In this document: in pieces, positions 54,990-64,000 of the stretch | Numbering within the stretch: position 1 is the stretch's first letter | How the letters are laid out: the number at the start of each line of letters is the position of its first letter | NCBI GenBank assembly: GCA_038277395.1 | Contig: CM076197.1 | Span: forward strand, 103,566,442-103,630,441 | DNA from: Dryocosmus kuriphilus | Taxonomy: Eukaryota; Arthropoda; Insecta; Hymenoptera; Cynipidae | Direction: 5' to 3' | Length of the DNA: 64,000 nucleotides | Program-made: the position numbers and the translations under genes | The notes under the pieces: generated by a model | The model's input: only the letters and a program-made list of their open reading frames with translations | Database searches by the model: none | Told to the model about the DNA's origin: nothing

Positions 54990-56099
54990 ATTTCGCGACT
55001 GTAGCTTCGCAGGCACATTCTCATCGCGCGCTTCCCGCTCGGATGTTTATTGTCCTTACACATCGTGCTCGGTATTCATTACTTATGGGTCTTATAATTT
55101 CAAAACACCTACTTTTAATAAGATTATTAAATTTGAATTTTTTATTAAAAATTACAAAAGAAATTATTTTACGTCAGGCCCTATCGACCTTAAGGAATAC
55201 ATATATTCTCATCATGACACACTCGCGCTTCGTGCTCGACAATTAAAATTTTTTAAACACATTGTAGATTGATAAAGTTTTTTTGTGATTTTCCAAATTT
55301 TCACAATGCAGGATTTTGATTCTTAAAAGTAAAACGATGAGTCTTATAAATAAATTTTGTAACTCTTTCCAAGGTGAACAATTCTGCTTGTTAATATTTT
55401 CTCATATCTTGCATAGTTTTGCTGAAAAGTGGTTTTCTTTATATTTCATAAAATATTTCACGAATAACTCAAAAACTACGCGTCTGTTCAAGAAAATGAT
55501 TGAGAGCAAATTTGTACATCTCTTTGAGGTGAACGACCTTGCTTATTATAATTTTTTTCGTATCTTGCACAGTTTGGCGGAAAATTTGAATTTTTGATTT
55601 TTAATAACGTTTTCTCGATTAAAACAAAAACTGTGCATTTTATCAAAAAATTGTTAAAACAAAATTTGTAGATTTTCTTGAGATAAAAAATTTTACCCTC
55701 TACTGTTTTTTGTATCTCACATGTTTTAGCCGGGAAATAGATTTTTTGATTTTGTGAAAACCGTTTTTGATAGATAAAACCATAACCACTGTTCAAAAAC
55801 CGCTGGTTAACGAAATCGTCCTTACTTTTTACGCCTTGAAAAAGTGTACCAAAGCGCAAGCCAATCCGATTAGTCCTTCGAAAGTAATCGTGGGAACAGG
55901 CGACGACGCCAACAACGACAATGACAACGACAATGACAACGATAATGACAACAACGACGACAACGACGACAACAGACAGACACCGTCGTAAAACACGTTT
56001 TTTCGGATTCAGGGGGTCACGAAACGTCAAGATTTCATTAAATCCTCGAAAGCCAGTTTTCACATAAAACTAATACCTTCTCATTGAGATGAGAATGTA
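54990..56099 (-). mobile_element. Family A copy A10
   Basis: Inverted copy. Decayed outer tail (CTTCGCAGGCACATTCTCATCG at about 55,008), first terminus with TTAAGGAATAC near 55,188, internal units 55,330-55,740, conserved block 55,790-55,890, GAC/AAC microsatellite 55,899-55,982, and head (TCTCATTGAGATGAGAATGT ending 56,097). It is followed by an A-run, equivalent to the T-tract target on the other strand. Confidence 0.8.
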
Positions 56100-56254
56100 A
56101 AAAATTAAACTAAATTTCCAAAACTATTTACTTAAGTATCATGCTGCATCTAGCTGTCTCGAAAAGTTTGCGAAAACTTGGTCGAGCTGGAAAAGGGATC
56201 GCTAGTCGTTCCGAAATTTCAGGTCGGTTAACCAAACTTATGAAAAATATTTAA

Positions 56255-56770
56255 TAATGGGATAATGGGAGTCCCTTTGGATAATGGGAGTCCTGTGGAA
56301 TATGTGAAGTCCTGTGGGATACTATGAGTCCTATGGGATAATAGGATTCCCGAAAAATAGGTGGGGTCCTGTGGGATAACGGGAGTTACGAGGGATATGT
56401 GTGACTCCCACATGGGAGTCCCAAGGGATAGGTTGGGTCCTGTTGGATAAAGGGAGTTCCGAGTGATAGATGGGTTCCTGTGGAATAAAGAGAATTCCGA
56501 GGGATATGTGTGGTCCTGTAGGATAATGAGAATCCCGAGGGATAGGTGGGATCTTGTGGGATAATGGGAATCCCGAGGGATAGACGCGGTCCTGTGGAAT
56601 AAAGAGAATTCCGAGGGATATGTGTGGTCCTGTAGGATAATGAGAATCCCGAGGGATAGGTGGGATCTTGTGGGATAATGGGAATCCCAAGGGATAGACG
56701 GGGTCCTGTGGGATAAGGGGAGTCCCAAGGGATATATGGGGTCCTGTGGAATACTTGGAGTTCCTATTTT
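56255..56770 (+). repeat. ~39 bp minisatellite with ~117 bp higher-order repeat
   Basis: Units of the form GGTCCTGTGGGATAATGGGA + GTCCCGAGGGATATGTG recur about a dozen times. A three-unit block beginning GGTCCTGTGGAATAAAGAG is repeated almost exactly near 56,470 and 56,588. Since 39 is divisible by three, long minus-strand frames stay open (56,228-56,812; 56,331-56,840), giving Ser/Ile/Pro/Asp/Tyr repeats (e.g. LPLSHRTPSIPWD). With two frames open and no signal peptide or gene context, I treat this as DNA repeat, not a protein. Confidence 0.88.
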
Positions 56771-56949
56771 TCTCCGGACCTGTTTGGCGCTTATACCCTT
56801 TTGGACTGCCAAACTTTTGGTTTTTGCATTTTTCTAACATTCTTTTCTAGCATTATTCTTAAGCAATATTGTTATAAATAATAATAAATTATTTTTAAAA
56901 TTTATTTAAAAATCCAATTAGCAGTAGAATTACGTATTGTATTCAGTAT

Positions 56950-57272
56950 TGTATATTAGTTTATACTCTCTCCTTTTTACGGATTTTGCGAGTCTTCCAG
57001 AACAAATTACAAACAAAGACAACTTCCTAGTCTCTCAAGATCGCTCACCAGTGACTTCTAAGCAATTTACCCCTCGAAACTAAGCATCTTCCCTGAAAGA
57101 TCACTGGCCTCTTTATGAGGGGGACCTACAATTTAACGCGGGTTGAGAACCACGAGAGAGCCTCGGTAGAAAAAGTGCATAGAAAATTACATTTTTACTC
57201 AGATCAGGAATAGAACCACAGACCTCTTACTTGGAAGGCCGACACACTACCCACCTAAGCCACCGAGGCTCT
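56950..57272 (-). mobile_element. tRNA-derived SINE
   Basis: On the minus strand, GCCTCGGTGGCTTAGGTGG (box A-like at 57,251-57,262) and GTGGTTCTATTCCTG (box B-like at 57,207-57,217) have tRNA spacing. The tRNA-like head (57,270-57,199) is followed by a non-tRNA body (CTCTCGTGGTTCTCAACCCG...) to about 56,950. A piece of the head (GAGAGCCTCGGTAG) recurs at about 57,152-57,165. Not a functional tRNA: the arms are mismatched. Confidence 0.65.
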
Positions 57273-57319
57273 TTTATCAGTAGAATTTAATATTTTATGT
57301 ATAATGAGAAACAATTTTT

Positions 57320-57510
57320 AAACCGCAAAAATATAAGAGTTAGGGCTAAAAACTTGCAGAACCCAATTTTTTACTTATGGAGGTTTTTTGGGTAAAATCC
57401 AAAAAGTATTTTTTCATTCGTATTCTATGGTTAATTTTGAAGACAAATGTTGAGGGACAACTCGATACACCAAATATCGACGGTTCTATCCAAAATGTAC
57501 AAAAACGTCT
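57320..57510 (+). repeat. Dispersed repeat, partner of 53,800-54,035
   Basis: Contains the forward version of the shared blocks (TGTTGAGGGACAACTCGATA; CGTATTCTATGGTTAATTTT). The 60-codon frame at 57,377-57,559 reads through it. Confidence 0.6.
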
Positions 57511-58030
57511 TTTTTCTTTTCAGAAACACGTGTTAAACTTCATGAAGCTTGCGCAGTAACATCTAAATATAATTTTTCCAAAAAAGCAAATACACATTTA
57601 TTTTTTGGGGGATTCGGACAAATTTGTGAGGAGAGGAAGAGAGCATAAAAAAAATCGGGAAAAAAAATTTCTAATGTATTTTTTGACTACCCTAGTCTAT
57701 CGGCCACTGACCTAGTACTCCCTCCTGAAAAAAATAATAATCTTTTATTTTAAACAAAATTACAAATTCAATGACTTTGTATACATTTTATAAGGTATAC
57801 AAGATAAATAAAATTACATGAAGTTGATTTAATTTCAATTACCTATTGCTACAGTCTCGTTTTTATATTTCTTTTATTCTTCCTTGTTTTAACCTTTTTA
57901 CAAGGTCTAGATTCTATTCTTTTTGATTGTAGAATTGACTTCAATTCGCTTTCTGCCCAAGAAGAGTCAAAGTCCCCGAATAAAAATCACAAATATGGGA
58001 GGGATCAGTCATTGATATTACAAAGTATAC
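57511..58030. other. Intergenic DNA
   Basis: No feature seen, apart from a slightly GC-richer patch at 57,690-57,720. Confidence 0.35.
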
Positions 58031-58988
58031 AAAATGTATGACAAATGAGACAATCCCATACTTCAAATATATTGAAAAATAGTATAGCTAAAGTATAGCT
58101 AAAGTTTAGCTAAAGTATGGTTAAAGTATACCTGAAGCATAGCTGAAGTCTATCTGAAGTATCGGATATACTTTTATTTATACTTCATCTATACTTAACT
58201 TTAGCTAAAGCATCTGTACTTCATTTATACCTTATAGTATGGCTAAAGTATCATACATATAGAATGAGATTGATTTGTTCATTCTAGCAACGAAGTAGCA
58301 CATAATTAATCATGAATGACAGCTTGTCTGAATATTTAAAAATGTCGCGATCCAAGTGATTTCGTGCAGAAAGTTTGCATATAGAATACTGTTCGCGAGT
58401 GTAACGCAAAACCAGGTTAATAGAATCTTGAAGTGCCACAAAAATTCCTATAATTTTTCCCCACTTGTATGCAAAATCATCACAACAGGAGGATATACAT
58501 ATAACGGAAGACTTATATTCTTCTTATATCATATATTGGTAAGAGATCTAGAATCTTTTATTCCTAACCATAGTATTATTATTATTGTTATTATAAAAAG
58601 ATTTAATGAAATTGTGATTCAGGCGAAATATTTAACATTCAATTTTGCATCATATAAAGTCAAATAATTTATGTTACAATTCACGTTTTACTTATTTGCA
58701 AGCAATATCTTTTGATATTGTGAAAATCATGATTCTGGATATCTGTTTTAATATATTTCAGATATCCAAGTATTATCCACTTTTAACTGAAATTCGAATA
58801 TACCTTAGCTGTACTTCAACTGTATTGCAGCTATACTTCTCATTGTCAGATATAATTTACCAATACCTTCCTTATACCACAACTATACATCGTTATACTT
58901 TTGCTATGCATACCTAAGCTATACATTCAGTATACTATTTATTCAAATATACATGAAGTGTGGGATAGTCTCATTTGCCATACTTTTC
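58031..58988. mobile_element. TIR element with ~30 bp ends and ATAGCTAAAGT subterminal repeats
   Basis: GTATGACAAATGAGACAATC at the left is mirrored by GA(C)TATCCCAC...CTCATTTGCCATAC at the right. Subterminal regions (58,080-58,250; 58,745-58,960) are strings of 10-12 bp units such as ATAGCTAAAGT / ACTTCAACTGTA, mutually inverted. Clustered subterminal motifs of this type often bind a transposase in trans. ORFs in the middle (58,356-58,667; 58,645-58,917) are unrecognised. No clear target duplication. Confidence 0.65.
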
Positions 58989-59040
58989 CTACAGTATTCG
59001 AGAGACGACTCCCACATGATTTCCCAGATGTTTTCCTAGA

Positions 59041-59250
59041 TCAATCCCAGACCAAAATTTTTTCGTCAGAATTTGGGGAAAAAAATGTGTGCGGGGCAGG
59101 GATTTTGGGCAAATCACGCTGCTTTACCCTTTCAATATATTTCTTTTTTATATACTCAGCTTTTTCATCAGAATTCAATTCTAAATCGACCGTGTAAACA
59201 ACTTCGTCATCATTTCGATGTAACATTATCCTTTCATATTCCATCTTCAT
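59041..59250 (-). CDS. Unrecognised 69-codon frame with protein-like composition
   Basis: The frame starts ATGAAGATGGAATATGAAAG at 59,250. Its charged, evenly mixed composition (VVYTVDLELNSDEKAEYIKK, LPKIPAPHTFFSPNSDEKIL) is unlike the AT-rich chance frames nearby. It ends at a TGA just before the TIR element's right end. Past that stop the same frame stays open for about 35 more codons. It may be a first exon or fragment of a gene truncated by that element. No family recognised and no splice donor convincing. Confidence 0.3.
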   Translation of the reverse strand: MKMEYERIMLHRNDDEVVYTVDLELNSDEKAEYIKKKYIERVKQRDLPKIPAPHTFFSPNSDEKILVWD

Positions 59251-59797
59251 AATTATTCATAATATCCATAATATCCATAATATGATAATATATATTATAC
59301 TAAAAATAATAATAAATTTTCGTGTGGTCTGTTGAATAATAATCCTGCTGTATCTCAAATTAACAAGAATATTATTTTTTTAATGTAATGTGTCTTGAAT
59401 ATTATAATATATCTATAAAAAAATTTGAAAAGGAAATATCGTTCAAATAAGTCTTTTTAATATATCCTTAATTGTCTTTTGATTAAAACAACCAGAAATG
59501 TGTTTGAGTGTTTTCATATGAAAAAACTTTTATGTAGATAAAGATTCTGTAAATTCATAACAAATTTGAGTATAAATTATGCAGCGATTGCACAAAAGTA
59601 CTGCAAGGTATCGTCTTTAAACCTGTTCTAAGAAAAAATAAGTAATTGACTCAAGCAGTAAAGAATATCGGAATTTTCATTTAAAAATTGAGATACTTCT
59701 TTGTCTGTAATAAAACTGCATTAACTGAATGACATAATTTTACTTGTTTAAAGATTTATACATAGTACTCAAATATATTAATGATATTTTCTTTATT
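59251..59797. other. AT-rich intergenic DNA
   Basis: ATAATATCCATAATATCC short repeats near 59,250-59,285; otherwise nothing seen. Confidence 0.35.
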
Positions 59798-59945
59798 TTA
59801 AACATAGTTTTTGTTCAATTTAAATAATATTTGCTTGATTCAAATAAACTTTGATTTAATTTAAATAAAGTTTCTTTAATTCAAATAAAAATTTGTGTCA
59901 ATCAAATAAACTGCATTTAAATTTTGTTTGTTTGAAACAAATAAA
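59798..59945. repeat. Second copy of the TTCAAA/TTTGTTT repeat
   Basis: Matches 49,550-49,735 in the same orientation, including the order TTTTTGTTCAATT, TTTGATTTAATT, TTCTTTAATTCAAAT, CTGCATT(T/C)AAA. Confidence 0.6.
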
Positions 59946-60018
59946 CATCTATATATCAGTATTGTAAAGCATTTTCTTCGTTTAGTCATTTATTTAATAT
60001 TTAGGAGAAATAAGAAAA

Positions 60019-60085
60019 CATCTGCCCGCTTCGCGGGCACATACTCATCGCGCGCTTTGCGCGAAATATTAACGCGCCTACAGCG
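60019..60085 (-). mobile_element. Solo family A tail (A11)
   Basis: ATCTGCCCGCTTCGCGGGCA, then CATACTCATCGCGCGCTTTG, is the outer 3' terminus in reverse with an intact GCGGGC stem. No body follows. It could be a truncated insertion or a tail left by deletion. Confidence 0.65.
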
Positions 60086-60377
60086 ACTAAATTTACAAGA
60101 AAGGCCACGACGAATTAAAAGCAAGAAAGCTTTGTATCCCATGTAGAAAGGCTGACTAGAATTATATTTTCATAGTAATCTTATTTTCGTCAAAAAGTGT
60201 CATACCTACTGAATTATCACTCCATTATCATTATTATTAACATTACAGTTCTCTTGGAGGCCGGTAAGTTTGAATTACTCTTCATATTTTTGGTACCACT
60301 TAATACCTAAAGTCATCGATCTTATATTATGATTTTATTACCCTCATTATATTTAAAAGATAAAAAATTGAAATCTA
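60086..60377. other. Upstream of the dehydrogenase pseudogene
   Basis: AT-rich; TTATCACTCCATTATCATTA and TCTTGGAGGCCGG are present but no clear promoter motif was found. Confidence 0.3.
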
Positions 60378-60898
60378 ATGGAAAAAATGGATATTAGAAA
60401 TAAAAAATCGGTTATGACTGGAGGAACCAAAGGAACTGGGTTTTTTACCACTCAACAATTGTTGCAACACGGTGCTAAGGTACATAAAATGGAACGAAAA
60501 GCAATTTTTCGAATAATTTAGAACATTCTATTCAACTAGTTTGTTGTCATTATTGATTGGATTGGATCAAATCTGATGGGGAAAATGCGATACGAAAATT
60601 AGAACAACAATTTGAGAGCTATTTATCCCTACGGAGTTAAGAAATAAAAAATATAAAAAAAATAAATTCGGAGATAATCGTTGAGCAATTTTTGATCTGT
60701 GATGTATTATAAAGGAGACTAATTCACTGTTACAGTTTCTACTTAAATTCTTAGCTTTTTATTACAATGCAAGATTTATTTTAATGCATTATTTTTTAGC
60801 TACTTTTAAGAAAGTTGACATTAAAAACGCTGCAATTATTGATGAAGATAATTGGAAACTTCTGATTGAAATAAATCAAGTATGTAAAAACCTTTTTT

Positions 60899-63330
60899 AC
60901 ATTCTCATCAGAGAAGGTATTAGATTTACGTCAAATTTGAACCTCGCAGTTTTCATCAAATCTCCACATTTTGAGACCCCCTGAGTGAGAAAAAACAGTT
61001 TTTATGACGATGTCTGTCTGTTGTTGTCGTTGTTGTCGTCGTTGCTGTCGTTCTCGTCGGCGTCTGTTACTGCGATAACTTTTAAAAGAATCATCAGATT
61101 GGATTGCGTTTTAGCACACTTCTTCAAGGTCCAGAAAGAAACGAAGTATTCGTTAACTAGCCACTTTTGACTAACGGTTATGGTATTATACATCAAAAAC
61201 GGTTTTTACAAAATCAAGAAATCTATTTTCCGGCTTAAACTGTGCACGATACAAAAAAATAGTTAAAGTAAAATTATTCATCTTAAAAAAGTCTACAAAT
61301 TTTGTTTCAACCATTTTTTGATAAAATGCACGGTTTTTGTTTTAAATGAGAAAACGTTATTAAAAATAAAGAACTGTGCTTTCCCGACAAAAATATTCAA
61401 GATACGAAAAAAAAAAATAAATGAAGTTATTCAGATTAAAAATATCTACAAATTTTGTTTGAACCATTTTTTGATAAAATGCACGGTTTTTGTTTCAATC
61501 GAGAAAACGTTATTAAAAATCAAAAATTTAAATTTCCCGCCAAACTGTGCAAGATACGAAAAAATTATAAGAAACAAAGTTGTTCACCTCAAAAGTATCT
61601 ACAAATTAGGCTTCCATAATTTTTTTGAACAGACGCATAGTTTTTGAGGTATTCGTGAAATATGTTATGAAATATAAAGAAATCCAATTTTCAGCAAAAC
61701 TATGTAACATATGAGAAAATATTAAGGGGCAGAATTGTTCACCTTTGAAAAAGCTACACATTTTTACATTCTCATCAGAGAAGGTATAAGATTTATGTAA
61801 AATTTGATCCCCCCAGTTTTCATCAAATCTCCACGCTTTGAGACCCCCTAAATCAGAAAAAACGGTTTTTACAACAATGTCTGTCTGTCTGTCGTTGACG
61901 TTGTCGTCTGTGGTCGCGTCAACTTTCGAAGGACTCATAGGATTGGATTGTGCTTTGGCACACTTCTTTAAAGCATAAAAAGAAAGGAAGAGTTTGTTAA
62001 CCAGCGGTTTTTGACCAACGGTTATGGTTTTATTCATCAAAAACGGTTTTCACAAAATCAAAAAATCGATTTTCCGGCTAAACTATGCGAGATAAAAAAA
62101 AACAGTGGATAGTAAAATTGTTCATCTCAAAAAAATATACAAATTTTGTTTTAATCATTTTTTGATAAAAAGCACGCTTTTTGTTTTAATTGAGAAAACG
62201 TTATTAAAAATAAAAAAACTGTGGATTCTTGCCAAAATATTCAATATACGAAAAAAATGATAATAAATAAAGTTGTTCAGCTCGAAAATATCTACAAATT
62301 TTGTATTAACCATTTTTCGATAAAATGCATTGTTTTTGTTTTAATCGAGAAAATGCTTTTAAAAATAAAAAATTCAAATTTCCCGCCAAACTATACAAGA
62401 TACGAAAAAATGATAATAAACAAAGTTGTTCACCTCAAAAGGATCTACAAATTTTTCTTCTATCATTTTTTTGAACAGGCGCGTAGTTTTTGAGTTATTC
62501 GTGAAATATGTTATGAAATATAAGGAAAACCGCTTTTCAGCAAAACTATGCAAGATATGAGAAAATATTAACAAGCAGAATTGTTCACCTTGGAAAGAGC
62601 TACAAAATTGATTAATAAGACTCATCGTTTTACTTTTAAGAATCGAAATCCTGCATAGTGAAAATTTGGAAAATCACAAAAAAACTTTACCAATCTACAA
62701 AGTGTTTTAAAGAATGTAATTATCGAGCGCGAAGCACGAGTGTCATGATGAGAATGTATTCCTTAAGGGCGATAGAGCCTTAAGTAAAATAATTTCTTTC
62801 GTAATTTTTAATTTAAAGGTTAATACGATCCATAATCCGCGAGAGCGTAGCGCGAGTGCCAACAGACGCGCGCCCTAGGCGTGCTCATACTTCGCGCGAA
62901 GCGCGCAATGAGAATGTGCCCGCGAAGCGGGCAGATTTTTTTCTATAAGACTCATCGTTTTACTTTTAAGAATCGAAAACCTGCATTGTGAAAATGTGAA
63001 AAGTCACAAGAAGCTTTGCTAATCTACAATGGATTTAAAAAAAATTAATTTTCGAGCGTGAAGCGCGAGTGTCATGATGGGAAGGTATTTCTTAAGATCG
63101 ACAGAGCCTTAGGTAAAATAATTTCTTTTGTAATATTTCTAATAATATTCAAATTCAATAATTTCATTAAAAGCAGGTGTTTTGAAAGTTTAAGGCCCAA
63201 TTAGTAACGAAAACCGAACCCGAAGCGCGAGGATCAAAAACAACCGAGCGCGAAGCGCGAGGTTCAAACATATCGAAGCGCGAAGCGCGCGATAAGAATG
63301 TGCGAACAAAGTGAGCAGATTCTTTTAAAT
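60899..63330 (+). mobile_element. Family A copy A12, itself interrupted by A13
   Basis: The head (ACATTCTCATCAGAGAAGG at 60,899), microsatellite (61,012-61,066) and internal units run to 61,765. The copy resumes after A13 at about 62,941 with TATAAGACTCATCGTTTTAC and continues to its own decayed tail (AAGCGCGAAGCGCGCGATAAG at about 63,277, GTGAGCAGATTC near 63,310). It lies in an intron of the SDR pseudogene. Confidence 0.85.
61766..62940 (+). mobile_element. Family A copy A13, complete, nested in A12
   Basis: The head follows a five-T run (CACATTTTT|ACATTCTCATC). It includes a microsatellite (61,878-61,907), internal units to 62,600, the first terminus (62,748-62,784), and the outer tail ATGAGAATGTGCCCGCGAAG with a T-run ending at about 62,940. 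A12 sequence continues directly on both sides, with only Ts at the junction and no other target duplication. Confidence 0.88.
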
Positions 63331-63558
63331 ACAAAAATCTTTTTAAAAAAATAATGTAAAATAAAATATTTTTTAATCCTAGAAAGCTACTGTTCGTGGT
63401 ACGCTTCTGTTTAAGTAGTATATGGGAAAACATAAAGGAAGCTCAAGTGGAACTGTAGCAAACATAGCATCTGTTGATGGACTTTTTCCTTATCCAAGAC
63501 GCCCAAATTATTCTGCTTCAAAAGATGCCGTTATATAGGCTTCAGTGCTTCTGTCACA

Positions 63559-64000
63559 GTAAATATTCCATTTTTCAAACAAATTAAGTGTACTAATTTA
63601 TTTAAAATAAAAGCATCACTACCATAATAAAGCTGAACATCTTTTACCCATTTATCTGCAATTTTTATAGAAATTCAACAAAAGCAAGAATACTACGGAA
63701 TTTGTTTTGGCTGAACTTCCGAAAACGCGATACCTCGGATTGCTTTGAAACTTGGTATAATTATATAATTTAACTCGCTGAATACGAATATGACTATGAA
63801 AATTTGCGCAAATGACATCTTCAACATCAAAAATTAAAAAAACTATAACCTTTCATGTATTTTTTTTCGTTTATTTCAGTAATTACATAAAATTGACAAA
63901 AAATCATCAGATTAAAAAATGTAGACCTTCAAAAATACACATTTTATGTTCAGCAAATTTTTGCTCTACGATTGAAAGCTTTGGAGAAAATGAGCGATGG
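63559..64000. other. Window end, no feature
   Basis: AT-rich; no further SDR exon could be identified before the window ends, so the pseudogene may continue beyond it. Confidence 0.3.

Larger units (their letters stand above)
60378..63558 (+). pseudogene. Short-chain dehydrogenase/reductase (15-PGDH-like) pseudogene split by nested insertions
   Basis: SDR enzymes oxidise or reduce hydroxyl/keto groups using NAD(P). Exon 1 (60,378-60,479) encodes the cofactor loop VMTGGTKGTGFFTTQQLLQH and has a good donor. Exon 2 (60,540 to about 60,637) reads VVIID then, after a frameshift, SDGENAIRKLEQQFE, and hits a stop. Exon 3 (60,800-60,879) reads FKKVDI and NAAIIDEDNWKLLIEIN (the NNAG region). Exon 4 (63,383-63,558) reads VRGTLL, a stop, then YMGKHKG, GTVANIASVDG and the catalytic NYSASK motif, then another stop. 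Order and spacing match insect 15-hydroxyprostaglandin dehydrogenase-like genes; later exons are not seen. The intron between exons 3 and 4 is enlarged by family A copies (60,899-63,330). Multiple lesions make it a clear pseudogene. Confidence 0.88.

Noticed and set aside
56228..56840. Two overlapping ~170-190 codon ORFs with Pro/Tyr/Ser repeats
   Set aside because: Both derive from the 39-bp minisatellite, whose period keeps any frame open; no signal peptide or gene context.

Overview
This window looks like an AT-rich insect nuclear genome. Three things point there: an ETS-domain gene whose DNA-binding domain matches Drosophila pointed (Ets1/2 class), small spliced genes with GT-AG introns, and a dense, nested load of arthropod-type transposable elements. 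The LINE remnants, with a C-terminal CxxC...H...C knuckle after the reverse transcriptase, are of a type I associate with Hymenoptera. A hymenopteran host is therefore my best guess, but it is inference. No bacterial operon, virus, rRNA gene or CRISPR array is seen.

Layout. Positions 1-19,835 appear to be intronic or upstream DNA of the pointed-like gene: its first visible exon opens at a splice acceptor in mid-codon, so earlier exons lie to the left, probably outside the window. This stretch holds long foldback elements (577-1,131; 2,256-2,877), a cluster of Helentron-like non-autonomous elements ('family A', 6,951-11,338) invaded by a 3-bp-TSD MITE, and three copies of a second TIR family ('family B': 6,967-7,212; 13,398-14,325; 16,454-19,023). 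Positions 19,836-22,222 are the last five exons and 3' UTR of the pointed-like gene. Positions 22.2-33.9 kb are mostly repeats: tandem repeats at 26 kb, a second family A cluster at 26.7-29.3 kb and a foldback at 32-33.2 kb, plus a few weak small-gene candidates. Positions 33.9-36.7 kb (minus) carry a three-exon secreted structural protein of silk-like composition. Positions 37.8-42.2 kb are LINE wreckage with a clean hAT insertion and a TA-flanked TIR element, followed by a ~164-bp higher-order satellite to 43.2 kb. Positions 43.9-47.9 kb hold a broken minus-strand ORF, a long inverted repeat around another LINE fragment, and an OTU-protease ORF with a Helitron-like tail. Positions 48.0-48.95 kb are a compact three-exon gene for an ~80-residue secreted peptide. 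A DUF4806-like terminal exon lies at 50.8-51.0 kb (minus). From 51.6 to 63.3 kb family A copies dominate, with a minisatellite, a tRNA-derived SINE and a short-chain dehydrogenase pseudogene whose intron was hit by nested family A insertions.

The coding genes do not form a pathway. The most informative biology is in the mobile DNA. Family A shows asymmetric terminal inverted repeats, a 5' hairpin, two consecutive 3' termini, a central GTCT/GTCGTT microsatellite, ~150-bp internal tandem units and insertion in T-tracts without target duplication. Its GC-rich tail is built from repeats of the GCGAAGC mini-hairpin, and the same motif ends the OTU-bearing element. That makes a shared rolling-circle mechanism plausible.
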